Notes: generated from the sequence alone by a model not told the origin. A stretch of 64,000 nucleotides of DNA from Amycolatopsis nivea (GCF_004522235.1 NZ_SDLT01000019.1:23477-87476), one strand, 5' to 3'. Positions 18,093 to 26,581 are shown, numbered from the stretch's first letter. Numbers and translations: made by a program.

Positions 18093-18418
18093 CGATGGGC
18101 TGGATCGCCGTTTTCGCGGCCGGGCTGCTCGAAATCGCCTGGGCGCACAGCATCCGCCTGACCGACGGCTTCACCAAACTCGTCCCGACGCTCGTCTGCG
18201 GGGTGCTCACCGTCCTCGTGCTGTACGTGCTGAACGTCGGCATGAAGACGGTCCCGGTCGGGACGGCGTACGCGGTGTTCGTCGGGATCGGCGCGGTCGG
18301 CACCGCGGTCGTCGGCATTTTCTGGCTCCGCGAACCGGTCAGCGCGGCGCGGATCCTCGCGCTCGCCCTGATCGTCGGCGGGGTCGTCCTGCTCCAGTTG
18401 ACCTCCCGGACCGCGTGA
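18089..18418 (+). CDS. sugE: SMR-family exporter, SugE/Gdx type
   Basis: A 109-residue four-helix small multidrug resistance protein. The essential membrane Glu is at position 15 in GLLEIAWAHSIRLTDGF. The helix-3 block VPVGTAYAVFVGIGAVGTAVVG matches the SugE/Gdx branch rather than EmrE. Members of that branch export guanidinium or quaternary ammonium compounds as antiparallel dimers. Only one SMR gene is present, so a homodimer is expected. The start ATG overlaps the reductase stop by four bases, and a strong hairpin follows the gene. Confidence 0.88.
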   Translation: MTMGWIAVFAAGLLEIAWAHSIRLTDGFTKLVPTLVCGVLTVLVLYVLNVGMKTVPVGTAYAVFVGIGAVGTAVVGIFWLREPVSAARILALALIVGGVVLLQLTSRTA

Positions 18419-18420
18419 CA

Positions 18421-18452
18421 GCCGGGCCGGTCCCGCACACGACCGGCCCGGC
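18421..18452 (+). terminator. Hairpin terminator after the SMR gene
   Basis: GCCGGGCCGGTC (18421-18432) pairs perfectly with 18441-18452 around an 8-base loop. It begins 2 bases past the SMR stop codon. There is no T-run. Confidence 0.75.
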
Positions 18453-18674
18453 CCCGGAGTTCCGCGGCCCGGAACCGCTTAGGCCCATCGGGCGTCACCC
18501 GTCTGCCGGCATCGTCCACAGGCTGTCGCCATCCGTCATCCGCCCGTGTCCGCGGCGGCATCGAACGAGGCCCGGCGACCGGCGTGCGAACACCCCGCAG
18601 GAGCGGTTTCCTAGGCCAGAAGAGGCACGCCGGACCGCTCCCGCCAGCCCGCGAGTGAATTCCCGCGAATCGTC

Positions 18675-18704
18675 TTGTCCGGGGAAAAGAATCCTCGCTA
18701 GCCT
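18675..18704 (+). promoter_or_regulatory. Possible promoter of the MIB operon
   Basis: A -35-like TTGTCC (18675-18680) and a -10-like TAGCCT (18699-18704) are 18 bases apart, about 100 bases upstream of the methyltransferase start. This is the best match in the 386-base gap from 18419. The gap otherwise holds only the terminator hairpin. Confidence 0.3.
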
Positions 18705-18808
18705 CGGACGCAGAGGGAGAAAAGCCGAGCGCCTCGCGCCGAGACGAAGCGCGCCGGCACAGTTCGCCGCGTGACGGCCGGAAATTGCGGTCCAAAAGGG
18801 AGTACATG

Positions 18809-19660
18809 ATGACGTCTGTTGCCCGTCCGGTTGCCCGCACCGCGTATCAGCAGTCGGTCGCCGACTACTGGAACGCCGAAAAGGATCCGGTCAACCTGCG
18901 CCTCGGCGACGTCGACGGGCTTTACCACCACCACTACGGCATCGGCGACTACGATCCGTCCGTCCTGGACGGACGCGGGGAAAAACGGGACAAGGCGATC
19001 ATCGCCGAGATGCACCGGCTGGAGACCGCGCAGTCGCAGTTTCTGTTGCAGCACCTGGGAGACATCGATCCCACCGCCCGGTTGCTCGACGCCGGCTGCG
19101 GACGCGGCGGCACGAGCGTGCAGGCGCACCAGCGGTTCGGCTGCCGGGTGGACGGCATCTCCATTTCCGAGCAGCAGGTCGATTTCGCCAATGAACAGGC
19201 CCGGCTGCGGGAAATCGACGATTCGGTGCGATTCCATCTCCGGAACATGCTCGACACCGGATTCGAAAGCGGCGATTTCGCCGGGATCTGGAACAACGAA
19301 AGCACGATGTACGTCGATCTGCACGAGCTGTTCGCCGAACACGCGCGCCAGCTCGCGCCCGGCGGGCGATTCGTGACCATCACCGGGTGCTACAACGACC
19401 TGACCGGCGGGCGTTCGCGCGCGGTGAGCCAGATCGACCAGCATTACATCTGCAATATCCACGCGCGCGGCGACTATTTCAAAGCGCTCGCCGCCAACGG
19501 GTTCGTCCCGATCAACGTCGTGGACCTGACCGAGGCGACCATCCCGTATTGGGAGCTGCGCGAGCAGTCGTCCGTCGCGACCGGCATCGAGGGGCCGTTC
19601 CTGACCGCCTACCGCGAGGGCAGCTTCCACTACCTGCTCATCGCCGCCGACCGCGTCTGA
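18809..19660 (+). CDS. Geranyl diphosphate 2-C-methyltransferase
   Basis: A 283-residue SAM-dependent methyltransferase that, by family and context, methylates C2 of geranyl diphosphate as the first step of 2-methylisoborneol synthesis. SAM motif I is LLDAGCGRGGTS (about 92-103), followed by the acidic segment CRVDGISISEQQ. The N-terminal WNAEKDPVNLRLGDVDGLYHHHYGIG resembles cyclopropane-synthase-like C-methyltransferases of this group. AAAGGGAG just upstream favours the ATG at 18809; the ATG at 18806 is equally in frame. The MIB synthase gene starts 10 bases after its stop, so the two are one operon. Confidence 0.92.
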   Translation: MTSVARPVARTAYQQSVADYWNAEKDPVNLRLGDVDGLYHHHYGIGDYDPSVLDGRGEKRDKAIIAEMHRLETAQSQFLLQHLGDIDPTARLLDAGCGRGGTSVQAHQRFGCRVDGISISEQQVDFANEQARLREIDDSVRFHLRNMLDTGFESGDFAGIWNNESTMYVDLHELFAEHARQLAPGGRFVTITGCYNDLTGGRSRAVSQIDQHYICNIHARGDYFKALAANGFVPINVVDLTEATIPYWELREQSSVATGIEGPFLTAYREGSFHYLLIAADRV

Positions 19661-19670
19661 GCGGGCCGAC

Positions 19671-20768
19671 ATGTCCGGAATCGCAGCGGTCCGGCCCCAC
19701 CCCGCGCTGGCTGGCCCGGCCGGGCTGGGGACCTCGGCGGCGCGGATCGCGGCCCAGTTCGCGCCGCCGCGCGGGACCGATCCGGCCTACGCGGAGCGGG
19801 AATGGGGCGACGGCAGCGCGTCGCCGCTGTACTGCCCGGTCGTGCGCCGGGTCGACGAGCCGCTCGCCGAGGAGGTGGACCGGCGGCTCGTCGCGTGGGC
19901 GCGGGACTGCGGGTTCGAGGGCGAGGGGCTGGACCAGATCGCGCAGGCCACGTTCGGCAGGCTGGTGATGCTCGCCCACCCGGATACCTCCGACCCCGAC
20001 CGGCTGCTGATCGCCGCGCAGCTCAACGCGGTGTGGTGGGCGGCCGACGACTACTACGCCGACGACAGCTCCCTCGGCGCCTCGCCGACCGAGCTCCCGC
20101 CGCGGCTGGCGCTCGTCATGGCCGCGATGGACCCGGTCGCGCCCGCGGGCGAGTTCTCCGAGCCGCTGGAGGAGGCGCTGCGGGCCGATCCGATCCGGGT
20201 CGGGTTCCGCTCCGCGGTCGACCATCTCGGCAGGCACGGTTCGCCGGTGCTGGTCCAGCGGGTCTGCTACTCGACCTTCGCGATGTTCGTCAGCTGGGAC
20301 GCCTACGCCGCGTGGCGCCACACCGGCCGCTATCCGCCGGCCTGGGAGTACCTGGCGGCCCGCCAGCACGACAGCTTCTACACGTCGATGACGCTCGTCG
20401 ACGCGGTCGGCGGGTACGAACTGCCCGCGCCGTTCTACTACGACCCGCGCGTGCGGGAGGCGATGATGCGCGCGGGCACCGCGACGGTCCTGGTCAACGA
20501 CCTCCATTCGGTGGCCAAGGACGCGGCCGACGAGAACCCGGTCTGCAACATGGTGCTGCAGATCGCCGCCGACCGGGGCTGTTCGGTCTCCGAGGCGGTC
20601 GAGACCACGGTCGCGCTGCACAACCGGATGGTGCGCGAGTTCGAGGAGGGGCACCGTGCCCTGCTCTCGGTCCCGTCGCCGGAACTGCAGCGCTTCCTCG
20701 CCGGCGTCCGGGACTGGATGGGCGGCGGCTTCGAATGGCACGCCACGAATCCTCGCTACCGATCCTGA
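19671..20768 (+). CDS. 2-methylisoborneol synthase (terpene cyclase)
   Basis: A 365-residue class I terpene synthase that cyclises 2-methylgeranyl diphosphate to 2-methylisoborneol, the earthy odorant. The Asp-rich metal motif is DDYYADD (126-132) and the NSE-type motif is NDLHSVAKD (276-284). The DDCYCED form I recall from Streptomyces enzymes is replaced here. VGGYELPAPF and the C-terminal WMGGGFEWHATNPRY fit the family. The unstructured leader is short (about 45 residues) and carries LAGPAGLGTSAARI, a plausible encapsulin-targeting segment because two shell genes follow at once. The order methyltransferase, cyclase, shell A, shell B supports a packaged enzyme. Confidence 0.93.
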   Translation: MSGIAAVRPHPALAGPAGLGTSAARIAAQFAPPRGTDPAYAEREWGDGSASPLYCPVVRRVDEPLAEEVDRRLVAWARDCGFEGEGLDQIAQATFGRLVMLAHPDTSDPDRLLIAAQLNAVWWAADDYYADDSSLGASPTELPPRLALVMAAMDPVAPAGEFSEPLEEALRADPIRVGFRSAVDHLGRHGSPVLVQRVCYSTFAMFVSWDAYAAWRHTGRYPPAWEYLAARQHDSFYTSMTLVDAVGGYELPAPFYYDPRVREAMMRAGTATVLVNDLHSVAKDAADENPVCNMVLQIAADRGCSVSEAVETTVALHNRMVREFEEGHRALLSVPSPELQRFLAGVRDWMGGGFEWHATNPRYRS

Positions 20769-20817
20769 CCCGCATCCCTGATCCCAGGCTTCGCAACCCA
20801 GACAAGGTGGTTTCGCT

Positions 20818-22233
20818 GTGACTGTCACCGACCCGGTCGACTCCGCGGACGTGGAGGACCAGGAACCCTTGAGCCTAGGCCGCGCGGCGGCGCGGCAGCT
20901 GGCCACGACGACGAAGTCCGTGCCGCAGATGCAGGGCATCAGCACGCGGTGGCTGCTGAAGGTGCTGCCGTGGGTCGAGGTGTCCGCGGGCACGTACCGC
21001 GTCAACCGGCGGCTGTCCTACACCGTCGGCGACGGCCGGGTCACGTTCGTGACCAGCGGCTCCGAGGTCCGGGTCATCCCGCCGGAGCTCGGGGAGCTCG
21101 CGCCGCTGCGCGGATTCGAGGACGAGGAGGCGCTGGCCGAGCTCGCCGGCCGGTTCGAGCAGCGCGAATACCAGCCGGGCGACGTGCTGGCCGAATTCGG
21201 CAGCCGCGCCGACCAGGTGTTCCTCGTCGCGCACGGCAAGATCACGAAGGCGGGCGTCGGCGCCTACGGCGACCAGACCGTGCTGGGCACGCTCGTGGAC
21301 GGCGACTACTTCGGCGAGAACGTGCTCACCACCTCGGACGGGATCTGGGAGTACACGGCGAAGGCGGTCACCTCCGCGACCGTGCTGACGTTGTCGCGTC
21401 AGGAATTCGAAGGCGTGCTGAACCGCTCGGACCCGCTGCGCGCGCACCTCGACGCCTTCGTCGCGGGCGGCGGCACAGCCCGCAACGAACACGGCGAGGC
21501 CGAGATCGCCCTCGCCGCCGGCCACGACGGCGAACCGCAGCTGCCGGGGACGTTCGTCGACTACGACACCTCCCCGCGCGAGTACGAGCTGAGCGTGGCG
21601 CAGACCGTGCTGCGGGTCCACAGCCGGGTCGCCGACCTCTACAGCGAACCGATGAACCAGACCGAGCAGCAGTTGCGGCTCACCGTCGAGGCGCTGCGGG
21701 AGCGGCAGGAGCACGAACTCGTCAACAACCCCGATTTCGGCCTGCTGAACAACGCCGACTTCGACCAGCGCGTGCCCACCCGCACCGGCCCGCCGACGCC
21801 GGACGATTTCGACGAGCTGCTGTCGCTGGTGTGGAAGGACCCGGGGTTCTTCCTCGCGCACCCGAAGACGATCGCCGCGTTCGGGCGGGAATGCAGCAAG
21901 GCCGGGATCTACCCCGGTTCGGTCGACCTAGGCGGCCACCAGGTGCCCGCGTGGCGCGGCGTGCCGATCCTGCCGTGCAACAAGATCCCGGTCACCGAGA
22001 CCCGCACCAGCTCGGTGCTGCTGATGCGGACCGGCGAACAGTCCCAGGGCGTCGTCGGGCTGCACCAGACCGGGCTGCCCGACGAGTACCAGCCGGGCCT
22101 CAACGTGCGGTTCATGGGCATCAACGAGCAGGCCATCCTGTCCTACCTGGTCTCGGCCTACTATTCCGCCGCCGTCCTCGTGCCCGACGCGCTCGCCGTG
22201 CTGGAAGCCGCCGAAATCGGCCGGGAGGGCTGA
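20818..22233 (+). CDS. Family 2B encapsulin shell protein with cNMP-binding-like domain (shell A)
   Basis: A 471-residue HK97-fold shell protein of the EshA-like type. An N-terminal arm (1-60, with TTKSVPQMQGISTRWLLKVL) is followed by a cNMP-binding-like domain (about 97-215: GDVLAEFGSRADQVFLVAHG, then GDYFGEN at 162-168). The shell domain then runs to the end, with DYDTSPREYELSVAQT, EALRERQEHELVNNPDFGLL, WRGVPILPCNK and LNVRFMGINEQAI. The phosphate-cassette Glu (FGE) is present but the usual downstream Arg is not seen, so nucleotide binding is uncertain. GTG start with AAGGTGG upstream. Expected to form a closed cytosolic shell around the MIB synthase, together with its paralogue 5 bases downstream. 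Confidence 0.9.
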   Translation: MTVTDPVDSADVEDQEPLSLGRAAARQLATTTKSVPQMQGISTRWLLKVLPWVEVSAGTYRVNRRLSYTVGDGRVTFVTSGSEVRVIPPELGELAPLRGFEDEEALAELAGRFEQREYQPGDVLAEFGSRADQVFLVAHGKITKAGVGAYGDQTVLGTLVDGDYFGENVLTTSDGIWEYTAKAVTSATVLTLSRQEFEGVLNRSDPLRAHLDAFVAGGGTARNEHGEAEIALAAGHDGEPQLPGTFVDYDTSPREYELSVAQTVLRVHSRVADLYSEPMNQTEQQLRLTVEALRERQEHELVNNPDFGLLNNADFDQRVPTRTGPPTPDDFDELLSLVWKDPGFFLAHPKTIAAFGRECSKAGIYPGSVDLGGHQVPAWRGVPILPCNKIPVTETRTSSVLLMRTGEQSQGVVGLHQTGLPDEYQPGLNVRFMGINEQAILSYLVSAYYSAAVLVPDALAVLEAAEIGREG

Positions 22234-22238
22234 GCGCG

Positions 22239-23633
22239 GTGCCCGTCACGGAACAAACGGACCGACAGGAGCAGCTCTCCCTCGGCGTCAAGGCGGCCCG
22301 CACCCTCGCCACGACCACCAAGTCGCTGCCGCAGATGCGCTCGATCACCACGCGGTGGCTGCTGTCGCAGCTGCCGTGGGTCGAGGTGCCCGGCGGCAGC
22401 TACCGGGTCAACCGGCGGCTCACCTGCACCGTCGGCGACGGCAAGGTGAGTTTCTTCCAGACCGGCGCGCAGGTGCAGGTCGTCCCGCTCGAGCTCACCG
22501 AGATCGAGCTGCTGCGCGGCTTCGCCGACGAAACCGCTCTCGGCGCGCTGGCCGACGCGTTCGAACAGCGCGAATACGAGGCGGGCAGCACGCTCGTCAC
22601 CGCCGGGCAGCCGCTGGACCAGCTCGTCCTCGTCGTGCACGGCAAGGTCACCCGGCACGGCGAGGGGCAGTACGGCGCGGAAACCCACCTCGGCACCGCG
22701 ACCGACGGCGACCACTTCGGCGGCGAACTCCTCTCCGGGGACGACGCCACCTGGGGGTTCACCGCCCGCGCCGCCACGAGGGTGGTCGCGCTGGCGCTGC
22801 CCGCCGGCTCGTACGCCCGGCTCAACGGCAGGCTCGACTCCCTGCGCGCGCACGTCGCGCAGGCCGTGTCCCAGCCGCGGAAACCGCAGAACCGCAAGGG
22901 CGAGGCGAACATCGACCTGTCCGCGGGTCACGACGGCGAACCGGTTCTGGCCGGGACGTACGTCGACTACGAGCCCTCGCCGCGCGAGTACGACCTCGCG
23001 GTGGCGCAGACGGTCCTGCGGGTGCACAACCGCGTCACCGATCTGTACAACGACCCGATGAACCAGTTCGAGCAGCAATTGCGGCTCACCGTCGAGGCGC
23101 TGCGGGAACGGCAGGAACACGAACTGGTCAACAACCCGGATTTCGGCCTGCTGCACAATGCCGATCTCAAATCCCGGATCACCACGCGCACCGGTCCGCC
23201 GACGCCGGGCGATCTGGACGAACTGCTCTGCCGGCGCCGCAAAACGCGCTTGTTCCTCGCACATCCGCGGGCGATCGCGGCGATCGGGCGCGAATGCACG
23301 AGGGCGGGCATTTACCCGGAGCCGGTCGTGGTGGACGGAAAACGCGTCACCGCGTGGCGCGGGGTCCCGATCCTGCCGTGCGACAAAATCCCGGTCACCG
23401 AGGCAGGCACCACGTCGGTGCTCGCAATGCGCACCGGGGAAGACGACGCGGGCGTCATCGGATTGCGGCCGAAAAATCTCGCCGACGAATACCGGCCGGG
23501 GTTGAATGTGCGGTTCATGGGCATCAACGACCGCGCGGTGTCGTCCTATTTGGTCAGTGCGTATCACTCCGTCGCGGTTCTGGTGCCGGACGCGCTGGGG
23601 ATTCTCGACGACGTGGAGGTGGCGCGCGGCTGA
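22239..23633 (+). CDS. Family 2B encapsulin shell protein paralogue (shell B)
   Basis: A 464-residue paralogue of shell A with the same layout: N-terminal arm, cNMP-like domain (about 95-210), then the HK97 shell. The two share long identical stretches, for example ALRERQEHELVNNPDFGLL and WRGVPILPC. Shell B differs where ligand binding should occur: FGE becomes FGG. A shell segment also becomes basic (LCRRRKTRLFLAHP against LVWKDPGFFLAHP). The GTG at 22239 lies 5 bases after the shell A stop, so expression is coupled. Paired 2B shell genes beside MIB synthase are known to make mixed shells; that this pair does so is inferred. A strong hairpin ends the operon. Confidence 0.9.
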   Translation: MPVTEQTDRQEQLSLGVKAARTLATTTKSLPQMRSITTRWLLSQLPWVEVPGGSYRVNRRLTCTVGDGKVSFFQTGAQVQVVPLELTEIELLRGFADETALGALADAFEQREYEAGSTLVTAGQPLDQLVLVVHGKVTRHGEGQYGAETHLGTATDGDHFGGELLSGDDATWGFTARAATRVVALALPAGSYARLNGRLDSLRAHVAQAVSQPRKPQNRKGEANIDLSAGHDGEPVLAGTYVDYEPSPREYDLAVAQTVLRVHNRVTDLYNDPMNQFEQQLRLTVEALRERQEHELVNNPDFGLLHNADLKSRITTRTGPPTPGDLDELLCRRRKTRLFLAHPRAIAAIGRECTRAGIYPEPVVVDGKRVTAWRGVPILPCDKIPVTEAGTTSVLAMRTGEDDAGVIGLRPKNLADEYRPGLNVRFMGINDRAVSSYLVSAYHSVAVLVPDALGILDDVEVARG

Positions 23634-23640
23634 GGTGTGC

Positions 23641-23679
23641 CGATGCTCGCCGGAAGCGGGGTGCTTCCGGCGAGCATCG
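23641..23679 (+). terminator. 17-bp-stem hairpin ending the MIB operon
   Basis: A perfect 17-base inverted repeat (23641-23657 with 23663-23679) surrounds the loop GGGGT, 7 bases after the shell B stop. Being symmetric, it could also stop transcripts arriving from the convergent protease gene. Confidence 0.85.
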
Positions 23680-23683
23680 GTGT

Positions 23684-23805
23684 GTCAGCGGTAAATGTGC
23701 TTATCTGGCAAGCGGACTCGGGCGTGACGGTGATCCGTGCTCGTCGCCTGAGCCGCCGCAAACGCGCGCCGGGTCAGCGGTAAATGTGCTTGTCCGGCAA
23801 CCGAA
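23684..23805. repeat. 89-bp-spaced echo of the snapalysin gene end
   Basis: The last codons of the metalloprotease gene with its stop (from 23773) recur almost unchanged at 23684-23711, at a period of 89 bp. The outer copy would still encode DKHIYR and a stop, but it is cut off from the gene. Similarity beyond about 30 bases is weak, so this is an old partial tandem duplication. Confidence 0.75.
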
Positions 23806-24310
23806 CCGTCGCGAAGCCGTTCGCGAAGTTCGCGTCCACCTGGGCCGACTCCTGGGCGTCGGGCATCGCGTTCTTGCACGTGATCCCCGGGCCGTGGCCG
23901 GACATCAGTTCCGAGCAGGGGCCCTCGTAGTGGTCGGGCAGGCCGAGGTTGTGGCCGATTTCGTGGGCGATGATCCTGGTCGGGTCGTTGCCCTCGGCGA
24001 CCTGCTGCGTGTCGATGTAGATGTCGCCGTTGCCGTGGCCGTCGGTCTGGGTGTAGGAACCGCCGCCGGTGGTTTCGTGCATGATGATGGTCGCGGCGCC
24101 GCCGCTGTTGAGGTGCACGTTGTGCACGGAGTTGTTCCAGTTCGCCGCGGCCTGGGTGGCCTCGGCCTGGTAGTCGGGCAGGCCGCTGGCGTCGTAGTAC
24201 AGTTCGACCGCGTCCAGCGGCGCGGCCGACGCCGTGCCGGCTCCGGTCAGCGGCAGCACCAAGGCGGCGGCCGCGCCGGCGGCCAGCCGGCCAAAGCGGT
24301 GCAGGGTCAT
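23774..24310 (-). CDS. Secreted snapalysin-family (M7) zinc metalloprotease
   Basis: A 178-residue secreted protease. A signal peptide (1-29) with a hydrophobic core ends at TASA-A. The zinc site is HEIGHNLGLPD (His116, Glu117, His120, Asp126), followed by the Met-turn-like SELMSG, as in the short snapalysins of Streptomyces. Length fits that family, which lacks a large propeptide. I chose the ATG at 24310 because GAGAGGAAAAACC precedes it; an upstream in-frame start adds only six residues. It lies 38 bases downstream of the trypsin-like gene on the same strand, suggesting joint expression. Confidence 0.92.
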   Translation of the reverse strand: MTLHRFGRLAAGAAAALVLPLTGAGTASAAPLDAVELYYDASGLPDYQAEATQAAANWNNSVHNVHLNSGGAATIIMHETTGGGSYTQTDGHGNGDIYIDTQQVAEGNDPTRIIAHEIGHNLGLPDHYEGPCSELMSGHGPGITCKNAMPDAQESAQVDANFANGFATVRLPDKHIYR

Positions 24311-24348
24311 GGTTTTTCCTCTCCGCACAAGGGTTTACTGGACAGGGG

Positions 24349-25044
24349 TCAGCTTCCGATCTGCTGCTGTATCCACGACATGTACTGGGCGATGCCGGTG
24401 TAGAGGGTGCTGGTGGCGCATTCGCCGCCGTTGTCGCCAGGGCCGTGGGTTTCGCCTACCAGCGTCCAGTTCCCGGTCGTGCCGACGATCGCCGGGCCGC
24501 CCGAATCGCCGTGGCAGGCCGAATGCGAGTAGTCGCCGGAGATGCAGACGTCGCCCGAACCGCCGCCGCCTTCGGCGCAGGCGCTGCTGTCGAGGACCTG
24601 AAGGTCGATCTGCTGCAGGGTTTGCGGCGTCTGGCAGTTGGGCCAGCTCGTGCAGCCCCAGCCGAGCAGCCGCGCGCCCGTGCCCGGCGACGGGTTGCTC
24701 TGCGCCATCGCGACCGGTGCGGACTGGGCGGGCTGGCTCAGGTGCATCATCGTGAGATCGGTGCCCGGATTGGTGATCACGTTGTCGATCTGGCCGACTT
24801 CGCCGGAGTTGATGTCGGTGGAACCGATCCGCGCCTGCGAGGCCTGGCCGCAGTGGTGCGCGGTGATGATCCACTGGGGCGCGACGAGGCTTCCGCCGCA
24901 GCCGTTGTCCAGGGACACCATGAACGAGTAGGTTTCGGTGGCGTCGCTGCCTCCGATGATGGCTGGCTGCGCCGCGGCCGCCGGTGCGGCCACTCCGAAC
25001 AAGAGGGCGGCCGCGCCCATCATCGTCAGCAAAATTTTCCGCAT
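24349..25044 (-). CDS. Secreted trypsin-like serine protease (S1A)
   Basis: A 231-residue chymotrypsin-fold protease. Signal peptide 1-25 (AAPAAAA), then a very short propeptide and the mature N-terminus IIGG (29-32). The catalytic triad is His64 (TAHHC), Asp96 (TDLTMM) and Ser181 (HGDSGGP). The residue pattern SACHGDSGGP differs from the Asp six residues before Ser of classic trypsin, so Arg/Lys specificity is not assured. GGAAGGG precedes the ATG at 25044. It diverges from the streptogrisin-like gene across a 443-base spacer. Confidence 0.92.
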   Translation of the reverse strand: MRKILLTMMGAAALLFGVAAPAAAAQPAIIGGSDATETYSFMVSLDNGCGGSLVAPQWIITAHHCGQASQARIGSTDINSGEVGQIDNVITNPGTDLTMMHLSQPAQSAPVAMAQSNPSPGTGARLLGWGCTSWPNCQTPQTLQQIDLQVLDSSACAEGGGGSGDVCISGDYSHSACHGDSGGPAIVGTTGNWTLVGETHGPGDNGGECATSTLYTGIAQYMSWIQQQIGS

Positions 25045-25487
25045 CGCTTTCCCTTCCATAGCAGCCAATCCCGCCGATCGCGGGAGTGGAGTTCGGCCGG
25101 GATACGGCCGGGGACGACTTCGCGGGCGCCGGGCCCGCGACGGAAACCACAGAGTCCCAGGGCCGCCGGAGTCCGAACACCGTCGAAAGGAGGGATACGA
25201 CCGGACCTCGAACCGTGCGCGGCGGCACGAACCTCGATTACCGGCATGAACCGAACGCGGAATAAGCTGTTCCGGTTCGGTGTCCGCGCTGTTCAACGAG
25301 CCGCTAATGGTTCGGATGCGGCAAGTTCCGTTGAGCGGACGCCGCGACTCACTGACCAGCAAAGCCGAACGGGATTCGCGACTTTCGTGGGTATAAGAGA
25401 TTGCCAAGCGTCCCTAAACTGCGAATTGCGCACGCATTCGCTGACCGCAGTGCGCCATCGTCCTATTCGCAAGAAACGGAGATGTGC
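25045..25487. other. Divergent intergenic region between protease genes
   Basis: This spacer contains no convincing gene. It holds the stem-loop at 25251-25280 and a -10-like TATAAG at 25392-25397 for the plus-strand protease. ACGGAG at 25476-25481 is that gene's ribosome-binding site. No clear -35 was found on either strand. Confidence 0.6.
25251..25280. promoter_or_regulatory. Bulged inverted repeat between divergent protease genes
   Basis: CCGAAC-G-CGGAA (25251-25262) pairs with TTCCG-GTTCGG (25270-25280) around TAAGCTG, giving an 11-bp stem with one bulged base. Its position between two secreted-protease genes makes it a candidate operator or leader hairpin. Confidence 0.4.
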
Positions 25488-26558
25488 ATGATCCCAGCAC
25501 TCAGTCAAAGACACGGCGGACGCGGCGGTATCGCCTTCGCCGCGGCGGTTCTGGCCGCTGGATCAGTTTTCGCCGCCTCGGGCGTCGCGACCGCCCAGCC
25601 CTCGGCGGCCCCGCTGAACGCGAGAGCCGCGACCGCCATGTCCGCCAGCCTCGTGAAATCGCTCGGCGACCGCACCGTCGGCTCGTTCTACGACCAGGCC
25701 AGTTCGCGGCTGACAGTCACCGTCACCGACCAGGCCGCCGCCGACCAGGTCCGCGCGGCGGGCGCGACGCCGAAGTTCGTGAAATACCGTGCGTCCCAAC
25801 TGAAAGCCGTCACCGCGGAATTGGCCCGCACAGCGAGCGTCCCCGGAACCGCGTGGCGTGTCGACCCGCGGACCGGACAGGTGCTCGTCACCGCCGATTC
25901 GACGGTCACCGGAGCCAAGCTCTCCCAGGTGACCAACGCCGTCCACCGCTTCGGCGACAAGGCCCGTTTCGCGCAGACGAAGGGCACCCTGCGCCCGCTG
26001 ATCAGCGGCGGGGACGCGATCTGGGGCCAGGGCCTGCGCTGCTCGCTCGGCTTCAACGTGCACACCTCGAGCGGCCAGGCCGCCATCCTGACCGCCGGAC
26101 ACTGCGGCGTGGCCACCAACGACTGGTGGGCCGACCAGGGCAACTCGCAGCACATCGCCACCACGTCCGCCGCGAACTTCCCCGGCACCGACTACTCGTA
26201 CGCCACCTACGACGCCGGCGTGGACGCCCCCAGCGCCGTGAACACCGGCCAGCAAATCACCGCAGCAGGCGACGCGACCGTAGGCGAAACCGTAACCCGA
26301 AGCGGCTCGACCACCGGCGTACACGACGGCCAGGTCACGGCGCTCGATGCCACGGTGAACTACCAGGAAGGCAGCGTGAGCGGCCTGATCGACACGACAG
26401 TCTGCGCAGAACCCGGCGACAGCGGCGGCTCGCTGTTCGACGGAGCCACCGCACTGGGCCTCACCTCAGGCGGCAGCGGAGACTGCAACTCCGGCGGAGA
26501 AACCTTCTTCCAGCCAGTCCCCGCAGCACTGAGCGCCTACGGATTGGTTCTGCCGTAA
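25488..26558 (+). CDS. Secreted streptogrisin-like serine protease with propeptide
   Basis: A 356-residue alpha-lytic/streptogrisin-type protease. Signal peptide 1-37 (core AAAVLAAGSVFAA), a propeptide of about 135 residues that would act as a folding chaperone, then a mature enzyme from about residue 172 (ISGGDAIWG). The triad is His205 (TAGHC), Asp235 (PGTDYSYA) and Ser312 (EPGDSGGS). Cys pairs around CSLGF/GHC and CAEPGDSGG/DCNSGG fit the family disulphides. I chose the ATG at 25488 because ACGGAG lies six bases before it; the ATG at 25482 overlaps the spacing. It is monocistronic and followed by the palindrome at 26582-26628. Confidence 0.93.
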   Translation: MIPALSQRHGGRGGIAFAAAVLAAGSVFAASGVATAQPSAAPLNARAATAMSASLVKSLGDRTVGSFYDQASSRLTVTVTDQAAADQVRAAGATPKFVKYRASQLKAVTAELARTASVPGTAWRVDPRTGQVLVTADSTVTGAKLSQVTNAVHRFGDKARFAQTKGTLRPLISGGDAIWGQGLRCSLGFNVHTSSGQAAILTAGHCGVATNDWWADQGNSQHIATTSAANFPGTDYSYATYDAGVDAPSAVNTGQQITAAGDATVGETVTRSGSTTGVHDGQVTALDATVNYQEGSVSGLIDTTVCAEPGDSGGSLFDGATALGLTSGGSGDCNSGGETFFQPVPAALSAYGLVLP

Positions 26559-26581
26559 GGCTACCGCCCAGTTTCACGTAC

